From UBA1479 sp038109305 (GTDB lineage: Bacteria > Pseudomonadota > Alphaproteobacteria > Rhodospirillales > Casp-alpha2), in the NCBI GenBank assembly GCA_038109305.1, contig JAYNIR010000006.1:75414-139413 (forward strand): a stretch of 64,000 nucleotides of DNA, written 5' to 3'. Under the pieces are notes generated by a model. The model had not been told where the DNA came from. It worked only from the letters and a program-made list of their open reading frames with translations, and searched no databases. The translations under genes and the position numbers were made by a program. Positions 52,281 to 62,079 of this stretch are shown here, piece by piece (the first letter of the stretch is position 1; each line of letters opens with the position of its first letter).

Positions 52281-54235
52281 AACTGTCCTGCTCGTTTTTT
52301 AAGGGCGGGCGGGGCGCCGTCCAGCGACCCGGTGAATTCGGGAACCAGGTCGCTCACCACGGCGGCGACCTTGGCGTGATCGTGCGACCGGCAGGCGGTT
52401 TCCAGGTCGGCCAACGCGCGCATGACGTCATCTAGCGGTACAAGCCGCGGCGCTGCCAGAAGAATGCCCGCGGCGTTTGTCGGTACCGGCGCCTCGTCAC
52501 CATGAAAGATCTCTTCGTAGAGTTTCTCGCCGGGCCTGATCCCCGTGAACTCGATGGCAATGTCCTTGTCGGGCTCCATTCCCGCAAGCCGGATCATCTG
52601 GCGCGCCAGGTCCAGAATTTTTACCGGCTCACCCATGTCGAGGACGAAGATGCGCCCGTCGGCTTCGCTCGAGAAGCCAAGCGCCGAAGCCGACAGGACC
52701 AGTTCCACCGCCTCCCGAGTGGTCATGAAAAATCGCGTCATGTCCGGGTGGGTGACCGTCAACGGGCCGCCCTGGGCCAACTGCTTCTCGAACAACGGCA
52801 CGACCGATCCGGTAGAGCCAAGCACATTGCCGAAACGCACGGTAACGAACCGGGTGCCGCCGCTGTCGCGCGATTCCACGTCAAACGCCTGACACGCGAC
52901 TTCGGCGAGCCGCTTGCTCATGCCCATCACGCTTGTCGGGTTGACGGCTTTGTCCGTCGACACCATCACCATGGCGGCGGCGCCCGACCGGCGCGCGGCG
53001 TTGGCGACCGACAGGGTCCCCAGAACGTTGGTCAAAAGCCCTTGGTACTTGTTATCCTCGACCAGCGGGACGTGCTTCAGGGCCGCCGCATGGAAAACCA
53101 ACGCCGGCTTCTCAGCGTCGAAAAGCCGGGCGATCTCGTCGCTTTCACGAACGTCGGCCAATACCGCCTTGCGCGGCACGTTGGGCGCTTCGCCGCCCAG
53201 TTCCTGGTCGATCTGATAAAGCGCGTACTCGGAATGGTCCAACAGGATCAGGTGTCCCGGATTGAGTTTCGCGATCTGACGGGCGAGCTCGCCGCCGATG
53301 CTGCCGCCGGCGCCGGTTATCAGCACCCGGCGGCGTTCGATCAGGTTGGCCATGGCGCCCCGGTCAAGCGGCGTTTGCGGCCGGCCCAACAGATCTTCGA
53401 CGGCGACGGGCCGCAGCGTCAGTCGCTCGCTGACCCCTTCGCGAAAATCCGTCATTCTGGGCAGGCGGGACAGCAGGATGCCGAGCCGTTCCGATTCCGC
53501 CAACAAGGATCGGACAACGGCGCCGTCGATGCTGCGCCGGGTCAGCACAATCCGCCGCGGCCGGTTGCCCGATGCTTCCAGCCGGCCGACAATCTGGGCG
53601 ATTTCGTCGAATGTACCCAGAACCTCGTGGCCCCGGATCAGTTGACCGATCCGCCCACGACGCTCGGCGACAAGCCCGACGACCCGGTATTCCGCCTGGT
53701 CCGTCTGGCCAAGCGCACGGATGAACAATTCCGCCTCGTCCCCGGCGCCAGCCAAAAGGATCGGAATCCGCCGGTCATCGACGACGCCGCTGTCGAAGGA
53801 GACTTTGCGATCTTTGATGACCCGGTGGATAAACCGGGGCCCGCCCAGCATGCCGATCAGAATAAACCACTGAATGAAAAACAGGGACCGGGGAAACGGC
53901 TCGAGCCGGACCCAGATGAACATGGCGACCACGAACACGGCGATGGCGAGAGACACCGCCTTAGCGATGGCCAACAGGTCGTTGATCGAGGCATATCGCC
54001 AGACGCCCCGGTAAAGTCCCATGAAAAAGAAAATCACCGCTGCCTGGACCGTGAAGAACGCCCCGGCGGGGATCATGATGTCTTCCGGGAAAAGCGCCAT
54101 GTCGTCGCCGACGCGCAGATAAAGCGCCAACGGGAACGATACCGCCGCCATGAAAATATCGTGCCCGAAAGCGATCCAGCCTCGGGGCGGAATGCGGGGA
54201 ATTCTCAAGTCGATCACGACCAATATGGCTTTCAC
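52277..54235 (-). CDS. Nucleoside-diphosphate-sugar 4,6-dehydratase/epimerase, WbpM/CapD-like
   Basis: A 652-residue inner-membrane enzyme. Four hydrophobic helices occupy the first ~130 residues, a CoA-binding-like Rossmann domain follows, then a catalytic SDR domain with ITGAGGSIGGELARQIAKL and STDKAVNPTSVMGMSKR (Lys-containing catalytic segment). WbpM-type enzymes convert UDP-GlcNAc to UDP-4-keto-6-deoxy-GlcNAc for O-antigen. It is separated from the upstream WbpL-like gene by a terminator and linked to purH downstream. Confidence 0.9.
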   Translation of the reverse strand: MKAILVVIDLRIPRIPPRGWIAFGHDIFMAAVSFPLALYLRVGDDMALFPEDIMIPAGAFFTVQAAVIFFFMGLYRGVWRYASINDLLAIAKAVSLAIAVFVVAMFIWVRLEPFPRSLFFIQWFILIGMLGGPRFIHRVIKDRKVSFDSGVVDDRRIPILLAGAGDEAELFIRALGQTDQAEYRVVGLVAERRGRIGQLIRGHEVLGTFDEIAQIVGRLEASGNRPRRIVLTRRSIDGAVVRSLLAESERLGILLSRLPRMTDFREGVSERLTLRPVAVEDLLGRPQTPLDRGAMANLIERRRVLITGAGGSIGGELARQIAKLNPGHLILLDHSEYALYQIDQELGGEAPNVPRKAVLADVRESDEIARLFDAEKPALVFHAAALKHVPLVEDNKYQGLLTNVLGTLSVANAARRSGAAAMVMVSTDKAVNPTSVMGMSKRLAEVACQAFDVESRDSGGTRFVTVRFGNVLGSTGSVVPLFEKQLAQGGPLTVTHPDMTRFFMTTREAVELVLSASALGFSSEADGRIFVLDMGEPVKILDLARQMIRLAGMEPDKDIAIEFTGIRPGEKLYEEIFHGDEAPVPTNAAGILLAAPRLVPLDDVMRALADLETACRSHDHAKVAAVVSDLVPEFTGSLDGAPPALKKRAGQF

Positions 54236-54291
54236 AGTTCGGCGGCGAGGGCCGCCTGGAAGCTTTTACCACCTTGGGCCCATAGCACAAA

Positions 54292-54318
54292 CCCCGAGAC
54301 GGCGTCACCGTCTCGGGG
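54292..54318 (-). terminator. Terminator of the O-antigen-like operon
   Basis: CCCCGAGACGG (54292-54302) pairs perfectly with CCGTCTCGGGG (54308-54318) over 11 bp around CGTCA. On the minus strand it is followed by TTTGTGC, a short T-run. It lies 44 bp after the WbpL-like stop, ending the long glycosylation transcript, and leaves 57 bp upstream of the dehydratase gene for a promoter. Confidence 0.75.
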
Positions 54319-54362
54319 CTTGAGAATCCGCAGTTTGCGGCGGGATCGAGAGCTGGAAAGGC

Positions 54363-55355
54363 CTAAGACTTTCCTCCCGCCCCGGAAAACAGAAGCAGCA
54401 GCCCGCCGACGGCCGCGGCCGCCAAGGCGATGCAGGCCCAGACCGGGCCGGACATCGACGCAAAGGCCAGCAAAATCAACGCGGCGTTACAGATCAAAAC
54501 CATGCCGGAAACCTCGTGATGACCAAGCCCGTTTTGCGCACTTCTTTGATAAAAGTGGCTGCGGTGGGCCCGCCAGACGGCCTCGCCGCGCATGGCCCGG
54601 TGGATCAGGGTGATGGTCGCGTCCGCCAGATAGTATCCCGGCAAGATCAGCGCCGCCGCCCAGGCGCCTTCGGCCGCCAGCGACAGCAACAGCCAGCCGA
54701 GCAGAAAGCCCAGCGGCACACTGCCTACGTCGCCCATGAAAATCCGCGCCGGATGCCAGTTCCAAATCAGAAACCCGAGGGTCGCCGCCCCCGTGATCAA
54801 TCCGGCCCCGGCGAGGTCCTGGCCGATCCCGCCAGCCACGGCAAGAAGGGCCACGCCCAGGCCGATTGTGAGCGTTTCGACGCCGGCGATGCCGTCGACC
54901 CCGTCCATGAAGTTGAATAGATTGATAAACCATACCCAGGCGAGTGCGGTGACGGTGATTGCCGCGGGCGCCGGCAGAATCCGGGCCGCCGCCCCGGCCA
55001 GCGCCGGGTCTGCATAGAGCACGGCCGCGACGGCAACGAAGTGGCCCGCCAGCCGCGCCGGCGCGCCAAGCCCCTTGAAATCGTCCCACAGGGACAGAAC
55101 GGCCAACCCCGCCGCCGGAATCAGCAGATAAAACGCCCCACCCGGCGTAGACAGGGACCACAGCGGCAGAACCGCCAAGACGATAACGATGCCGCCGCCC
55201 GTCGGGGTCGGCGCCAGGTGGCTGCTGCGTTCGTTCGGCACGTCAATCAGCCGCCAAGACCGAAGAAAACCGATCAGGGGCCCGGTCGCCGCTGCGACGA
55301 CGGTGAACGCGGCAAGCGCGTAGAGGGCCGAGCCGTCTGACATCATCTCCATCAT
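54363..55355 (-). CDS. Polyprenyl-phosphate N-acetylhexosamine-1-phosphate transferase, WecA/WbpL-like
   Basis: A 330-residue multi-spanning membrane enzyme of the PNPT family, which starts repeat-unit assembly on undecaprenyl phosphate. NERSSHLAPTPTGGGIVIV, FNFMDGVDGIAG (catalytic Asp) and FMGDVGSVPLGFLLGW are family blocks, and there are about ten hydrophobic helices. HRAHRSHFYQR-like VWRAHRSHFYQRSAQNGL marks the substrate loop. Start ATG 55355 overlaps the preceding glycosyltransferase stop by 4 bp. The last gene of the operon before the terminator. Confidence 0.9.
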   Translation of the reverse strand: MMEMMSDGSALYALAAFTVVAAATGPLIGFLRSWRLIDVPNERSSHLAPTPTGGGIVIVLAVLPLWSLSTPGGAFYLLIPAAGLAVLSLWDDFKGLGAPARLAGHFVAVAAVLYADPALAGAAARILPAPAAITVTALAWVWFINLFNFMDGVDGIAGVETLTIGLGVALLAVAGGIGQDLAGAGLITGAATLGFLIWNWHPARIFMGDVGSVPLGFLLGWLLLSLAAEGAWAAALILPGYYLADATITLIHRAMRGEAVWRAHRSHFYQRSAQNGLGHHEVSGMVLICNAALILLAFASMSGPVWACIALAAAAVGGLLLLFSGAGGKS

Positions 55356-56548
55356 CCTACCGCACCCCAGGCGGCGCGTTGGTACAGTGCCTTAACCTGT
55401 TCGCCGATGACTTGCGCCGACATCCGGGCCTCGACAGCGCAGCGGGCCGCGGCGCCCATGCGCCTGCGTTCGTCCGGATCGCCGGCAAGCCGGGCGATCG
55501 CCGCCGTCAGCGCGTCGACATCGCCCAAGGGGCACAGCACCGCGCCGGCATCCCCCGCCGCCAGTTCGCGGCACCCCGGAACGTCGGTCATGATCAGGGG
55601 CCGGCCGGACGACGCGGCCTCAAGCATGCTTTTGGGTAAACCTTCCCGGCGGGACGGCAGGACAGCGATGTGCGATTTTGCCCATACCGCCGCGATATCG
55701 TCGCGTTCGCCCCACCATTCGATCAGGCCCTCCGCCTGCCAGCGGCGAAGATCGGTCTCGCGAACACTGGTCGGATTTTCCGGATCGGGGCTGCCGACCA
55801 GAACCATGCGAACGTTTACACGCTGCTGTTTCAGCCGCCGGGCGGCTTCGACGAATTCGCCGACACCCTTCGACCACAACAATCGCCCAACCAATGTCGC
55901 CGTCACCGGTCCGTCCGCCGGTTCCGGTTGGGCCGGGAACGCATCGGTGTCGACGCCCGACCCCGAAATCAAATGAACGCGGCCCGGTTCCGCCGCAAGG
56001 CGTCCGGCGACAAACGCCCGGTCGTCTTCGTTCTGAACCAGAAAGCCGATCCCGGCCCGGCGGCAGGCGCTTCGGATCGCGGCCAATAGGATGTTGCCCT
56101 TGATGCCGAAGCCGGCGCGCTCCCCCGGCACTTCGTGAAATAGAATGCCCATGCCGGTGAACGCATTGATCACCGCCGGCACCCGGGCGGCCCGGGCGGC
56201 GACGGTGCCGTAAAGAATCGGCTTGGTGGCGACGTTGTGGACAATGTCCGGGCGGTATTCCTGCATCACCGCGGCAAGCCGCGCGAAATAAACCATGTCG
56301 GCGAACGGGGCGATGGCGGCGCGGCGGACCGGCACATGAAAGACGCGGATGCCTCGCGCTTCGATATCCGTCGCATGGCGGCTTGTCTGCGCCGCGACGG
56401 CGACGTCGAACCCGGCGGCCATGGCGGCCCGCGCCATGGGCAAGCGGTGGCGCAGGAACGCCCAGTCCTCGGTCACGGCGAACAACAGCCGCCGCCGGTT
56501 ACCGGTTGTCCGGGTCATGGTTTTCGGGTGGCCGTCCGCACCGCTCAC
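55352..56548 (-). CDS. Glycosyltransferase family 4
   Basis: A 398-residue GT-B fold transferase adding a sugar to the lipid-linked repeat unit. HNVATKPILYGTVAARAARV and GIGFLVQNEDDRAFV lie in the N-domain. In the C-domain VGRLLWSKGVGEFVEAARRL and SRREGLPKSMLEAASSGRP are the GT4 signature (E-x7-E type). GTG start 56548 overlaps the dehydrogenase stop; ATG 56518 is an alternative. Donor and acceptor are unknown. Confidence 0.88.
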   Translation of the reverse strand: MSGADGHPKTMTRTTGNRRRLLFAVTEDWAFLRHRLPMARAAMAAGFDVAVAAQTSRHATDIEARGIRVFHVPVRRAAIAPFADMVYFARLAAVMQEYRPDIVHNVATKPILYGTVAARAARVPAVINAFTGMGILFHEVPGERAGFGIKGNILLAAIRSACRRAGIGFLVQNEDDRAFVAGRLAAEPGRVHLISGSGVDTDAFPAQPEPADGPVTATLVGRLLWSKGVGEFVEAARRLKQQRVNVRMVLVGSPDPENPTSVRETDLRRWQAEGLIEWWGERDDIAAVWAKSHIAVLPSRREGLPKSMLEAASSGRPLIMTDVPGCRELAAGDAGAVLCPLGDVDALTAAIARLAGDPDERRRMGAAARCAVEARMSAQVIGEQVKALYQRAAWGAVG

Positions 56549-57828
56549 AGCCGCCAGAGGCTGATGCCGTCTGGCAGGCTGTCTCGGTCGAGCCGGCCCT
56601 TGATGTCGATAACAATGCCGGCGCCGTCCTTCAGCCGCGACTGCACCAATGGCCAGCCGCGGTCCAGATACGCCTTGTGCGGCACGGTCAGGATCACCGC
56701 GTCCGCCGCTGGCATGGCGTCTTCGGCAAACAGATCGATGCCGAACTCGTGGGCGACCTCGCCCGCATCGGCGAGCGGATCATGTACGACAACCTCGGCG
56801 CCCCGGGACTGAAACTCGCGGATCATGTCGACGACCTTGGTATTTCGCACGTCGGGCACGTCTTCCTTGAACGTAATGCCGAGAACGCAGATCCGCGGAT
56901 GGGCGATGCCGTTGCCGTTAAGCCACAACATCGTTCGCTGCGCGATGTGGGGCGCCATGGCGTCGTTGATCCGCCGCCCCGCCAGGATCACTTCCGGGTC
57001 GTGGCCGACGCGTTGCGCGCGGTGGGTCAGGTAATAAGGATCGACGCCGATGCAGTGGCCGCCGACGAAGCCCGGAGTGAACGGCAGGAAATTCCATTTC
57101 GTCCCCGCTGCCTCCAGCACGTCGCCGGTGTCGATGTTCAATTTCTCGAAGATCACCGACAGTTCGTTCATCAGCGCGATGTTCAAGTCGCGCTGGGTGT
57201 TCTCGATGACCTTTGCCGCCTCCGCCGTTTTGATGGTCGGCGCCATGTGAACGCCGGCCTTGACGACGCGGCCGTAGGTTTCGGCGACAATGCGCGCGGT
57301 TTTTTCGTCGCAGCCGGAAACAACTTTCTTGATGGTTTCGAACCGGTGGGCCAGATCGCCCGGGTTGATCCGCTCCGGCGAATAGCCGACGAAAAAGTCA
57401 CTCATGTAATTCAGGCCCGATTGGCGCACCAGCAACGGAACGCAGTCTTCTTCGGTGGCGCCCGGGTAGACGGTCGATTCATAAACGACGATATCGCCAG
57501 TCTTGATGATGCCGCCCAGCGTTTTCGTCGCCGCCAATAGCGGCCCTAGATCCGGCCGCCGTTCTGTGTCGATCGGCGTCGGCACGGTGACGATGTGAAA
57601 ATCGGCGCGCTTCAGATCTTTAGGGTCGCTGGTGAAAAACAGGCCGGCCGATGCCAATTCGGCCGGCGGCACCTCGTTGGTCGCGTCAATGCCGTCCCGC
57701 AATTGGGCCAGCCGTTTTTCATTGATGTCGAAGGCGACGACGTCAAAGCCCGCGCGCCCGAAAGCGACCGCGACGGGAAGCCCGACATAGCCCAGGCCGA
57801 CAACCGAAATCTTGCGGGTTTCAGACAT
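56545..57828 (-). CDS. UDP-N-acetylglucosamine 6-dehydrogenase, WbpA/TviB-like
   Basis: Oxidises UDP-GlcNAc to UDP-GlcNAc-uronate with NAD+. 427 residues. The NAD motif VVGLGYVGLPVAVAFGRAGF is near the N-terminus, and the catalytic Cys lies in GFVGGHCIGVDPYYL. A C-terminal UDP-binding domain has ITFKEDVPDVRNTKV. ATG 57828 (MSETRKISVVG) is the usual start; TTG 57864 would add 12 non-conserved residues. In the WbpA-WbpB-WbpE-WbpD-WbpI route it is the first step. Confidence 0.92.
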   Translation of the reverse strand: MSETRKISVVGLGYVGLPVAVAFGRAGFDVVAFDINEKRLAQLRDGIDATNEVPPAELASAGLFFTSDPKDLKRADFHIVTVPTPIDTERRPDLGPLLAATKTLGGIIKTGDIVVYESTVYPGATEEDCVPLLVRQSGLNYMSDFFVGYSPERINPGDLAHRFETIKKVVSGCDEKTARIVAETYGRVVKAGVHMAPTIKTAEAAKVIENTQRDLNIALMNELSVIFEKLNIDTGDVLEAAGTKWNFLPFTPGFVGGHCIGVDPYYLTHRAQRVGHDPEVILAGRRINDAMAPHIAQRTMLWLNGNGIAHPRICVLGITFKEDVPDVRNTKVVDMIREFQSRGAEVVVHDPLADAGEVAHEFGIDLFAEDAMPAADAVILTVPHKAYLDRGWPLVQSRLKDGAGIVIDIKGRLDRDSLPDGISLWRL

Positions 57829-57876
57829 GGCTTCGCTCTTATCCCAATCCGCCGCCGCTGCCAACAGGCGGCATGG

Positions 57877-58791
57877 TCAGGCCGCCGCCAGGGCGCGGAC
57901 GGCGTCGAACGTCAGGCGGCTTTCAATGGTTTCGCCCGCGGCGGTCGGCATGGCGAAGGTGCGGTTCTGGACGCCGTCGCCGGCCAGATGCACGATGCCG
58001 AGCGGTTGATGCGGCGCGTGCGGTTCGACCAGAAGCCGCCGTTCTGCGTCCCACATGGGCAGGCCCTTGCCGCAGAACCAGTTGCAGTAGGCCGGCAGAA
58101 ACGTCGCCGACGCCTGCATGGCGTAGACCAGGTAGTTCATCGCCGTTTGTTCCGACACATGCGCATACAGGCCGCGCCGGTCCCGGAAAACCGCCCGGCG
58201 GCAAAGCGCCTGTTTCAAGGCGTCCTGCCACATGCCCCAATGGGGGGCGTCGCCCGAAAGCGCGAACACGCCGGAATTCAAAATCGGATTGCGGGCCAGC
58301 CGGTCCGCCGCCCGCCAGCCGTAAGCCCACCGGTAAGCGCGGAAATTCTGCGTCCGGTAATAAGGGCGGGGGCGCTTGTAAAACGACGAATAGGCGCGGT
58401 CGATTTCCGGCACGACGGCAAGCTGCCCCTTCGCCGCCGCGTCCAGGTAAATGTCGACGGCGCCCGCGTCCTGGACCCAGGCGTCCGCATCCAGCCACAT
58501 ATAGATGTCATGGCCCGGAAAATACCGGGGCAGGGAGGGCCGGGCGGTCATCGCCTTGAAGTAGGCGGGGAAGCAATCGCGGCCCGGGAAATCGAAATCC
58601 CATTCGGCCTTGGCGACGGCGTCGACCAGGGGGGAAAGCGCTTCGATCTGGCTTTCCTCAAGTCCGAGGTCGAGGACCGACAGCGCCATGCGGCCGCGCA
58701 GCCCGGCGTCGTTGACCGACTGCACGGCCTGGGTCAGCAGCGGATAGTATTTCGCGTCGGCGGCGCAGATGATGGTCGGACGCTGGGTCAT
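57877..58791 (-). CDS. Family 8-like glycosyltransferase
   Basis: A 304-residue GT-A-like transferase. It begins RPTIICAADAKYYPLLTQAV and has a metal-binding D-x-D in YMWLDADAWVQDAG. NPILNSGVFALSGDAPHWG is the later acceptor-site region. I cannot name its sugar. ATG 58791 overlaps the preceding gene's stop by 4 bp. It lies between the WbpI-coupled glycosyltransferase and the WbpA-like gene, which follows after 48 bp, the widest gap in the operon. Confidence 0.8.
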   Translation of the reverse strand: MTQRPTIICAADAKYYPLLTQAVQSVNDAGLRGRMALSVLDLGLEESQIEALSPLVDAVAKAEWDFDFPGRDCFPAYFKAMTARPSLPRYFPGHDIYMWLDADAWVQDAGAVDIYLDAAAKGQLAVVPEIDRAYSSFYKRPRPYYRTQNFRAYRWAYGWRAADRLARNPILNSGVFALSGDAPHWGMWQDALKQALCRRAVFRDRRGLYAHVSEQTAMNYLVYAMQASATFLPAYCNWFCGKGLPMWDAERRLLVEPHAPHQPLGIVHLAGDGVQNRTFAMPTAAGETIESRLTFDAVRALAAA

Positions 58792-59909
58792 GGGGCATTG
58801 TGATCCGGAGCGCCGACCTTGTTCAAGGTTTCCTCGGTTGCGCCGGCGCGGGTGTCCCAGGAATGGTGGGCGGCGATGATATCGCGGCCCCGGCGGCCCA
58901 TGGCGTTCGCGCGGTCCGGATTGGCGGCGAGCGCCGCAACCGCCCGGGCCAGCGCCGGCGGGTCTTCCGCCGGGACGGCGATGCCGCAATCGTTGTTTTT
59001 GACGAGATCGCCCTGGCCCGGAAAGTCGGACACGACGGCGGGCACGCCGCAGGCGAGCGTTTCAAACACTTTCAAGGGATAAAGCCCCGTGCCGGCCCGG
59101 TCGCCGCCCGAATTTTTCGGCACCAGACCGCAGACCGCGCCGGCGATCAGCCCCGGCAGGTCGCGGTAGGGCCGGCGGCCCAGATAGCGGATCGCGGGGT
59201 CGCCCGCCGCCGCCGCCTCGACCGCGGGGCGGTCGGCGCCGTCGCCGACCACGACCAGCCCAACGTCTTCGGGCCAATCAGCCAACGCCTTCGCTGCCAG
59301 CATGGTTGGGATGCCCTGCCACCGCGCCAGGCCGCCGAAAAAGATGGCGTACTTGCGGGGCAGGGTATCCCCGCCCGCCGTCGGCGCATCCGGGCGGAAC
59401 AGGTCCGTGTTGGCGCCGTTCGGCACGACATCGACAGGGGTCGCCACGCCCTGGGCGCGGACCCAGTCGGCCAATTGCGGCGTCACGGTGATCAGCCGGT
59501 CGGCCCACCGGTATTGCGTCCGCCACATCCAATTGATGACGCCCGCGAGCGGCGCCGCCCAGCGGTAGGCGATGGCGACGTCTTCATAAGGACCGTTGAT
59601 TTCGTGAACGATGGGAGCGCCCCGGAGACGGGCCCACAGGGCCGCCGGAAACGCCAGAAAATGGCAGCGCACGTATACCCGCTCGCCCTCCTCAAACGCC
59701 CGCATTACCCGCCATTGCAGGCACAGGTATTCGATCAACCGGAAAGGCAGGGAAGGGCGCTTCCACTTGTCGGAATAGGACGGCGCGAACAGGGTCACCG
59801 CCCATCCCCGCCGCTCGAGCCCGGCGATGATCTCGTGGATATGCGCGTAGGATGCCTGCCCTTCGCGGGGAGCTTCCAACGCCAGATAAAGCAATCGTTT
59901 GTCGGTCAC
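58788..59909 (-). CDS. Glycosyltransferase family 4
   Basis: A 373-residue GT-B transferase: LYLALEAPREGQASYAHIHE at the start, DVVPNGANTDLFRPDAP in the linker, and YPLKVFETLACGVPAVVSDF as the C-domain GT4 signature. GTG 59909 overlaps the epimerase stop by 4 bp (GTGA), so its frame is fixed. It is followed by the family 8-like gene with another 4-bp overlap. Sugar specificity is unknown. Confidence 0.9.
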   Translation of the reverse strand: MTDKRLLYLALEAPREGQASYAHIHEIIAGLERRGWAVTLFAPSYSDKWKRPSLPFRLIEYLCLQWRVMRAFEEGERVYVRCHFLAFPAALWARLRGAPIVHEINGPYEDVAIAYRWAAPLAGVINWMWRTQYRWADRLITVTPQLADWVRAQGVATPVDVVPNGANTDLFRPDAPTAGGDTLPRKYAIFFGGLARWQGIPTMLAAKALADWPEDVGLVVVGDGADRPAVEAAAAGDPAIRYLGRRPYRDLPGLIAGAVCGLVPKNSGGDRAGTGLYPLKVFETLACGVPAVVSDFPGQGDLVKNNDCGIAVPAEDPPALARAVAALAANPDRANAMGRRGRDIIAAHHSWDTRAGATEETLNKVGAPDHNAP

Positions 59910-60952
59910 CGGCGGGCGGGAAAGTCCGTGAGCGCGGAGGCGATCCGCTCTGCCGCGTTGCCGTCGCCGTAGGCGTCGATGTCGCGGCGGGGAGTATCGG
60001 TTTCGGGCGACTGCCACAACCGGTTCCAGCCCGCGTCGATGGTTTCGACCCACTCCGTTTCGTCGCGCAGAGTGATGCAGGGTACGCGGTGGAAGTAAGC
60101 TTCTTTTTGCAGGCCGCCGGAATCGGTCAGCACGCCCAAGCTGTTTTGCACCAGGTGCGTCATGTCCAGATAGCCCAGCGGGTCGCATATCGTCAGATCG
60201 CCTGCGCCGATGCCGGCCTTGTCCAACGCGGCGCGGGTGCGCGGGTGCAGCGGCAGGACGACCGGTACAGTCCGCGCTTTCAGATAGTCCATGACGGCGG
60301 CAAGCTGTTTCGGGTCATCGGTGTTTTCCGCGCGGTGCACGGTTGCGACCTCGTACGCCTTGGGCGCCAGGCCCAAACGGTCAAGCACGCCGGCGCCTGC
60401 TGCGTTGGTTGCGGCCTGCATCGCCGCGTCATACATGACGTCGCCGATTTGCACGACGCCGTCGGTGATGCCTTCGGCGGCAAGATTCGAAACCGCCGTC
60501 GGCGTCGGGCAGAACAACAGGTCGGACAAATGGTCGGTCACCCGCCGGTTGATTTCCTCTGGTTGGGTCCGGCGGAAAGATCGTAATCCCGCCTCCACAT
60601 GAAACAGCGGCAGGCTTAGTTTGGCGGCGGCGAGCGCCCCCGCCAGCGTTGAATTGGTGTCGCCGTAAACCAGGACGCCTGCCGGGCGCGCCTGGGACAA
60701 GACGGGCTCCAACGCGATCAGCATCCGCCCGGTCATGTCACCGTGCCCGCCGCCGGATATGTCCAGGTGGTGGTCCGGCGGGGCCAAGCCCATTTCGTCG
60801 AAGAACACGTCGGACATTCCGGCGTCAAAGTGCTGGCCGGTATGGATCAGGATTTCGCGGATGCCGGCCGATTGTAACGCGCGGCTGACCGGCCCGGCCT
60901 TGATGAACTGCGGCCGGGCGCCGACGATGGTGGCGATGGTAATGCCGGTCAC
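59906..60952 (-). CDS. UDP-GlcNAc 2-epimerase family, probably WbpI
   Basis: A 348-residue non-hydrolysing epimerase. ATIVGARPQFIKAGPVSRAL, FHVEAGLRSF and LTDSGGLQKEAYFHRVPC are the family blocks. By itself it could be WecB (UDP-GlcNAc to UDP-ManNAc). Because its neighbours are WbpE and a WbpB-WbpD fusion, the more likely reaction is UDP-GlcNAc(3NAc)A to UDP-ManNAc(3NAc)A, as for WbpI (inference). GTG 60952 overlaps the aminotransferase stop. Confidence 0.9.
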   Translation of the reverse strand: MTGITIATIVGARPQFIKAGPVSRALQSAGIREILIHTGQHFDAGMSDVFFDEMGLAPPDHHLDISGGGHGDMTGRMLIALEPVLSQARPAGVLVYGDTNSTLAGALAAAKLSLPLFHVEAGLRSFRRTQPEEINRRVTDHLSDLLFCPTPTAVSNLAAEGITDGVVQIGDVMYDAAMQAATNAAGAGVLDRLGLAPKAYEVATVHRAENTDDPKQLAAVMDYLKARTVPVVLPLHPRTRAALDKAGIGAGDLTICDPLGYLDMTHLVQNSLGVLTDSGGLQKEAYFHRVPCITLRDETEWVETIDAGWNRLWQSPETDTPRRDIDAYGDGNAAERIASALTDFPARR

Positions 60953-62079
60953 GGCCGGGCGGCGTCTTTCAGAGCGGTGGCGATCCGCTCTTGCGTCGCC
61001 GCGTCCAGATAAGGATGGAAGGGCAGGCTTAAGACGTCGCGGGCCAGCGCCTCTGACACGGGTGTGCCGGTATTGGCGCGCGGGAAGCCGGCATAAGCCG
61101 GCTGATCGCCCAGCGGTACCGGGTAATAAACCGCCGTCGGCACGCCCGCCGCCTGCAGCTTTTTCTGCACGGCGTCGCGGCCGGGGATGCGGATGGTGTA
61201 TTGCGCCCATGCGCTGACCGCGCCGGGCATGACATAGGGCACGGCGGCGATATTGCCGATCAGCTCGCCATAGCGTGCCGCCACCGCCTGCCTGGTTTCG
61301 ATTTCGTCGGCGAAGATATCCAATTTCTGCAACAGGATTGCCGCCTGAATGGTGTCGAGCCGGGCGTTCAGGCCGACGACGACGTTATCGTACTTGTTGG
61401 TGCCCTGACCGTGCACGCGGATCGAGCGCATGCGCGCCGCCAGATCGCCGTCGTCGGTCAGCACCGCGCCGCCGTCGCCGTAACAGCCCAGGGGCTTGGC
61501 CGGGAAGAAGCTGGTCGCGGCCGCGTCGCCCCACGTGCCCACCGGTTTGCCGTTCAAACTGCCGCCGAAGCTTTGCGCCGCGTCGGCCAGGACCTTCATC
61601 CCGTTTTCATGGGCGACCGCGCAGATCGCCGGATAGTCGGCGGGCTGGCCGAACAGATCGACGGGGATGACCGCTTTCGGCCGGAGCCCGGCTGCCTTGG
61701 CTTGAACGATGGCGTCCTTCAGGCTGTCCACATCCATGTTGAAGGTATCGCCGGCGACATCGCAAAACACCGGCGTCGCGCCGGTCAGGCAGACAACTTC
61801 CGCCGTCGCGGCGAAGGTCATGGCCGGGACGATGACGGCGTCGCCGGGCCCGATGCCCCAGCCCATCAGGATCAGCGACAGGGCGTCCGTGCCGCTCGAG
61901 CAGCTAACACAGTGCGCCGTCCCGCCATGATCGGCCATGCGTTTTTCAAACGCCGCAACCTCCGGGCCCATGATGAACTTGCCATGGTCTAACACGCGGG
62001 CGATGGCCTTTTCGATCTTGTCGCCGATGCGCGCGCGCTGGGCTTGAAGGTCGATAAAAGCGATGGGCTGGTCGGTCAT
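60949..62079 (-). CDS. DegT/DnrJ/EryC1/StrS sugar aminotransferase, WbpE-like
   Basis: A 376-residue PLP enzyme that transfers an amino group to a 3-keto sugar. IAFIDLQAQRARIGDKIE at the start, SGTDALSLILMGWGIGPGD and SFFPAKPLGCYGDGGAV (PLP Lys) are clear family motifs. In the WbpB/E pathway it makes UDP-GlcNAc(3NH2)A with glutamate as donor. ATG 62079 overlaps the WbpB-WbpD stop by 4 bp. Confidence 0.92.
   Translation of the reverse strand: MTDQPIAFIDLQAQRARIGDKIEKAIARVLDHGKFIMGPEVAAFEKRMADHGGTAHCVSCSSGTDALSLILMGWGIGPGDAVIVPAMTFAATAEVVCLTGATPVFCDVAGDTFNMDVDSLKDAIVQAKAAGLRPKAVIPVDLFGQPADYPAICAVAHENGMKVLADAAQSFGGSLNGKPVGTWGDAAATSFFPAKPLGCYGDGGAVLTDDGDLAARMRSIRVHGQGTNKYDNVVVGLNARLDTIQAAILLQKLDIFADEIETRQAVAARYGELIGNIAAVPYVMPGAVSAWAQYTIRIPGRDAVQKKLQAAGVPTAVYYPVPLGDQPAYAGFPRANTGTPVSEALARDVLSLPFHPYLDAATQERIATALKDAARP

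Noticed and set aside
52502..54613. A 703-codon plus-strand frame opposite the WbpM-like gene
   Set aside because: Antisense shadow; the minus strand has clear SDR motifs.
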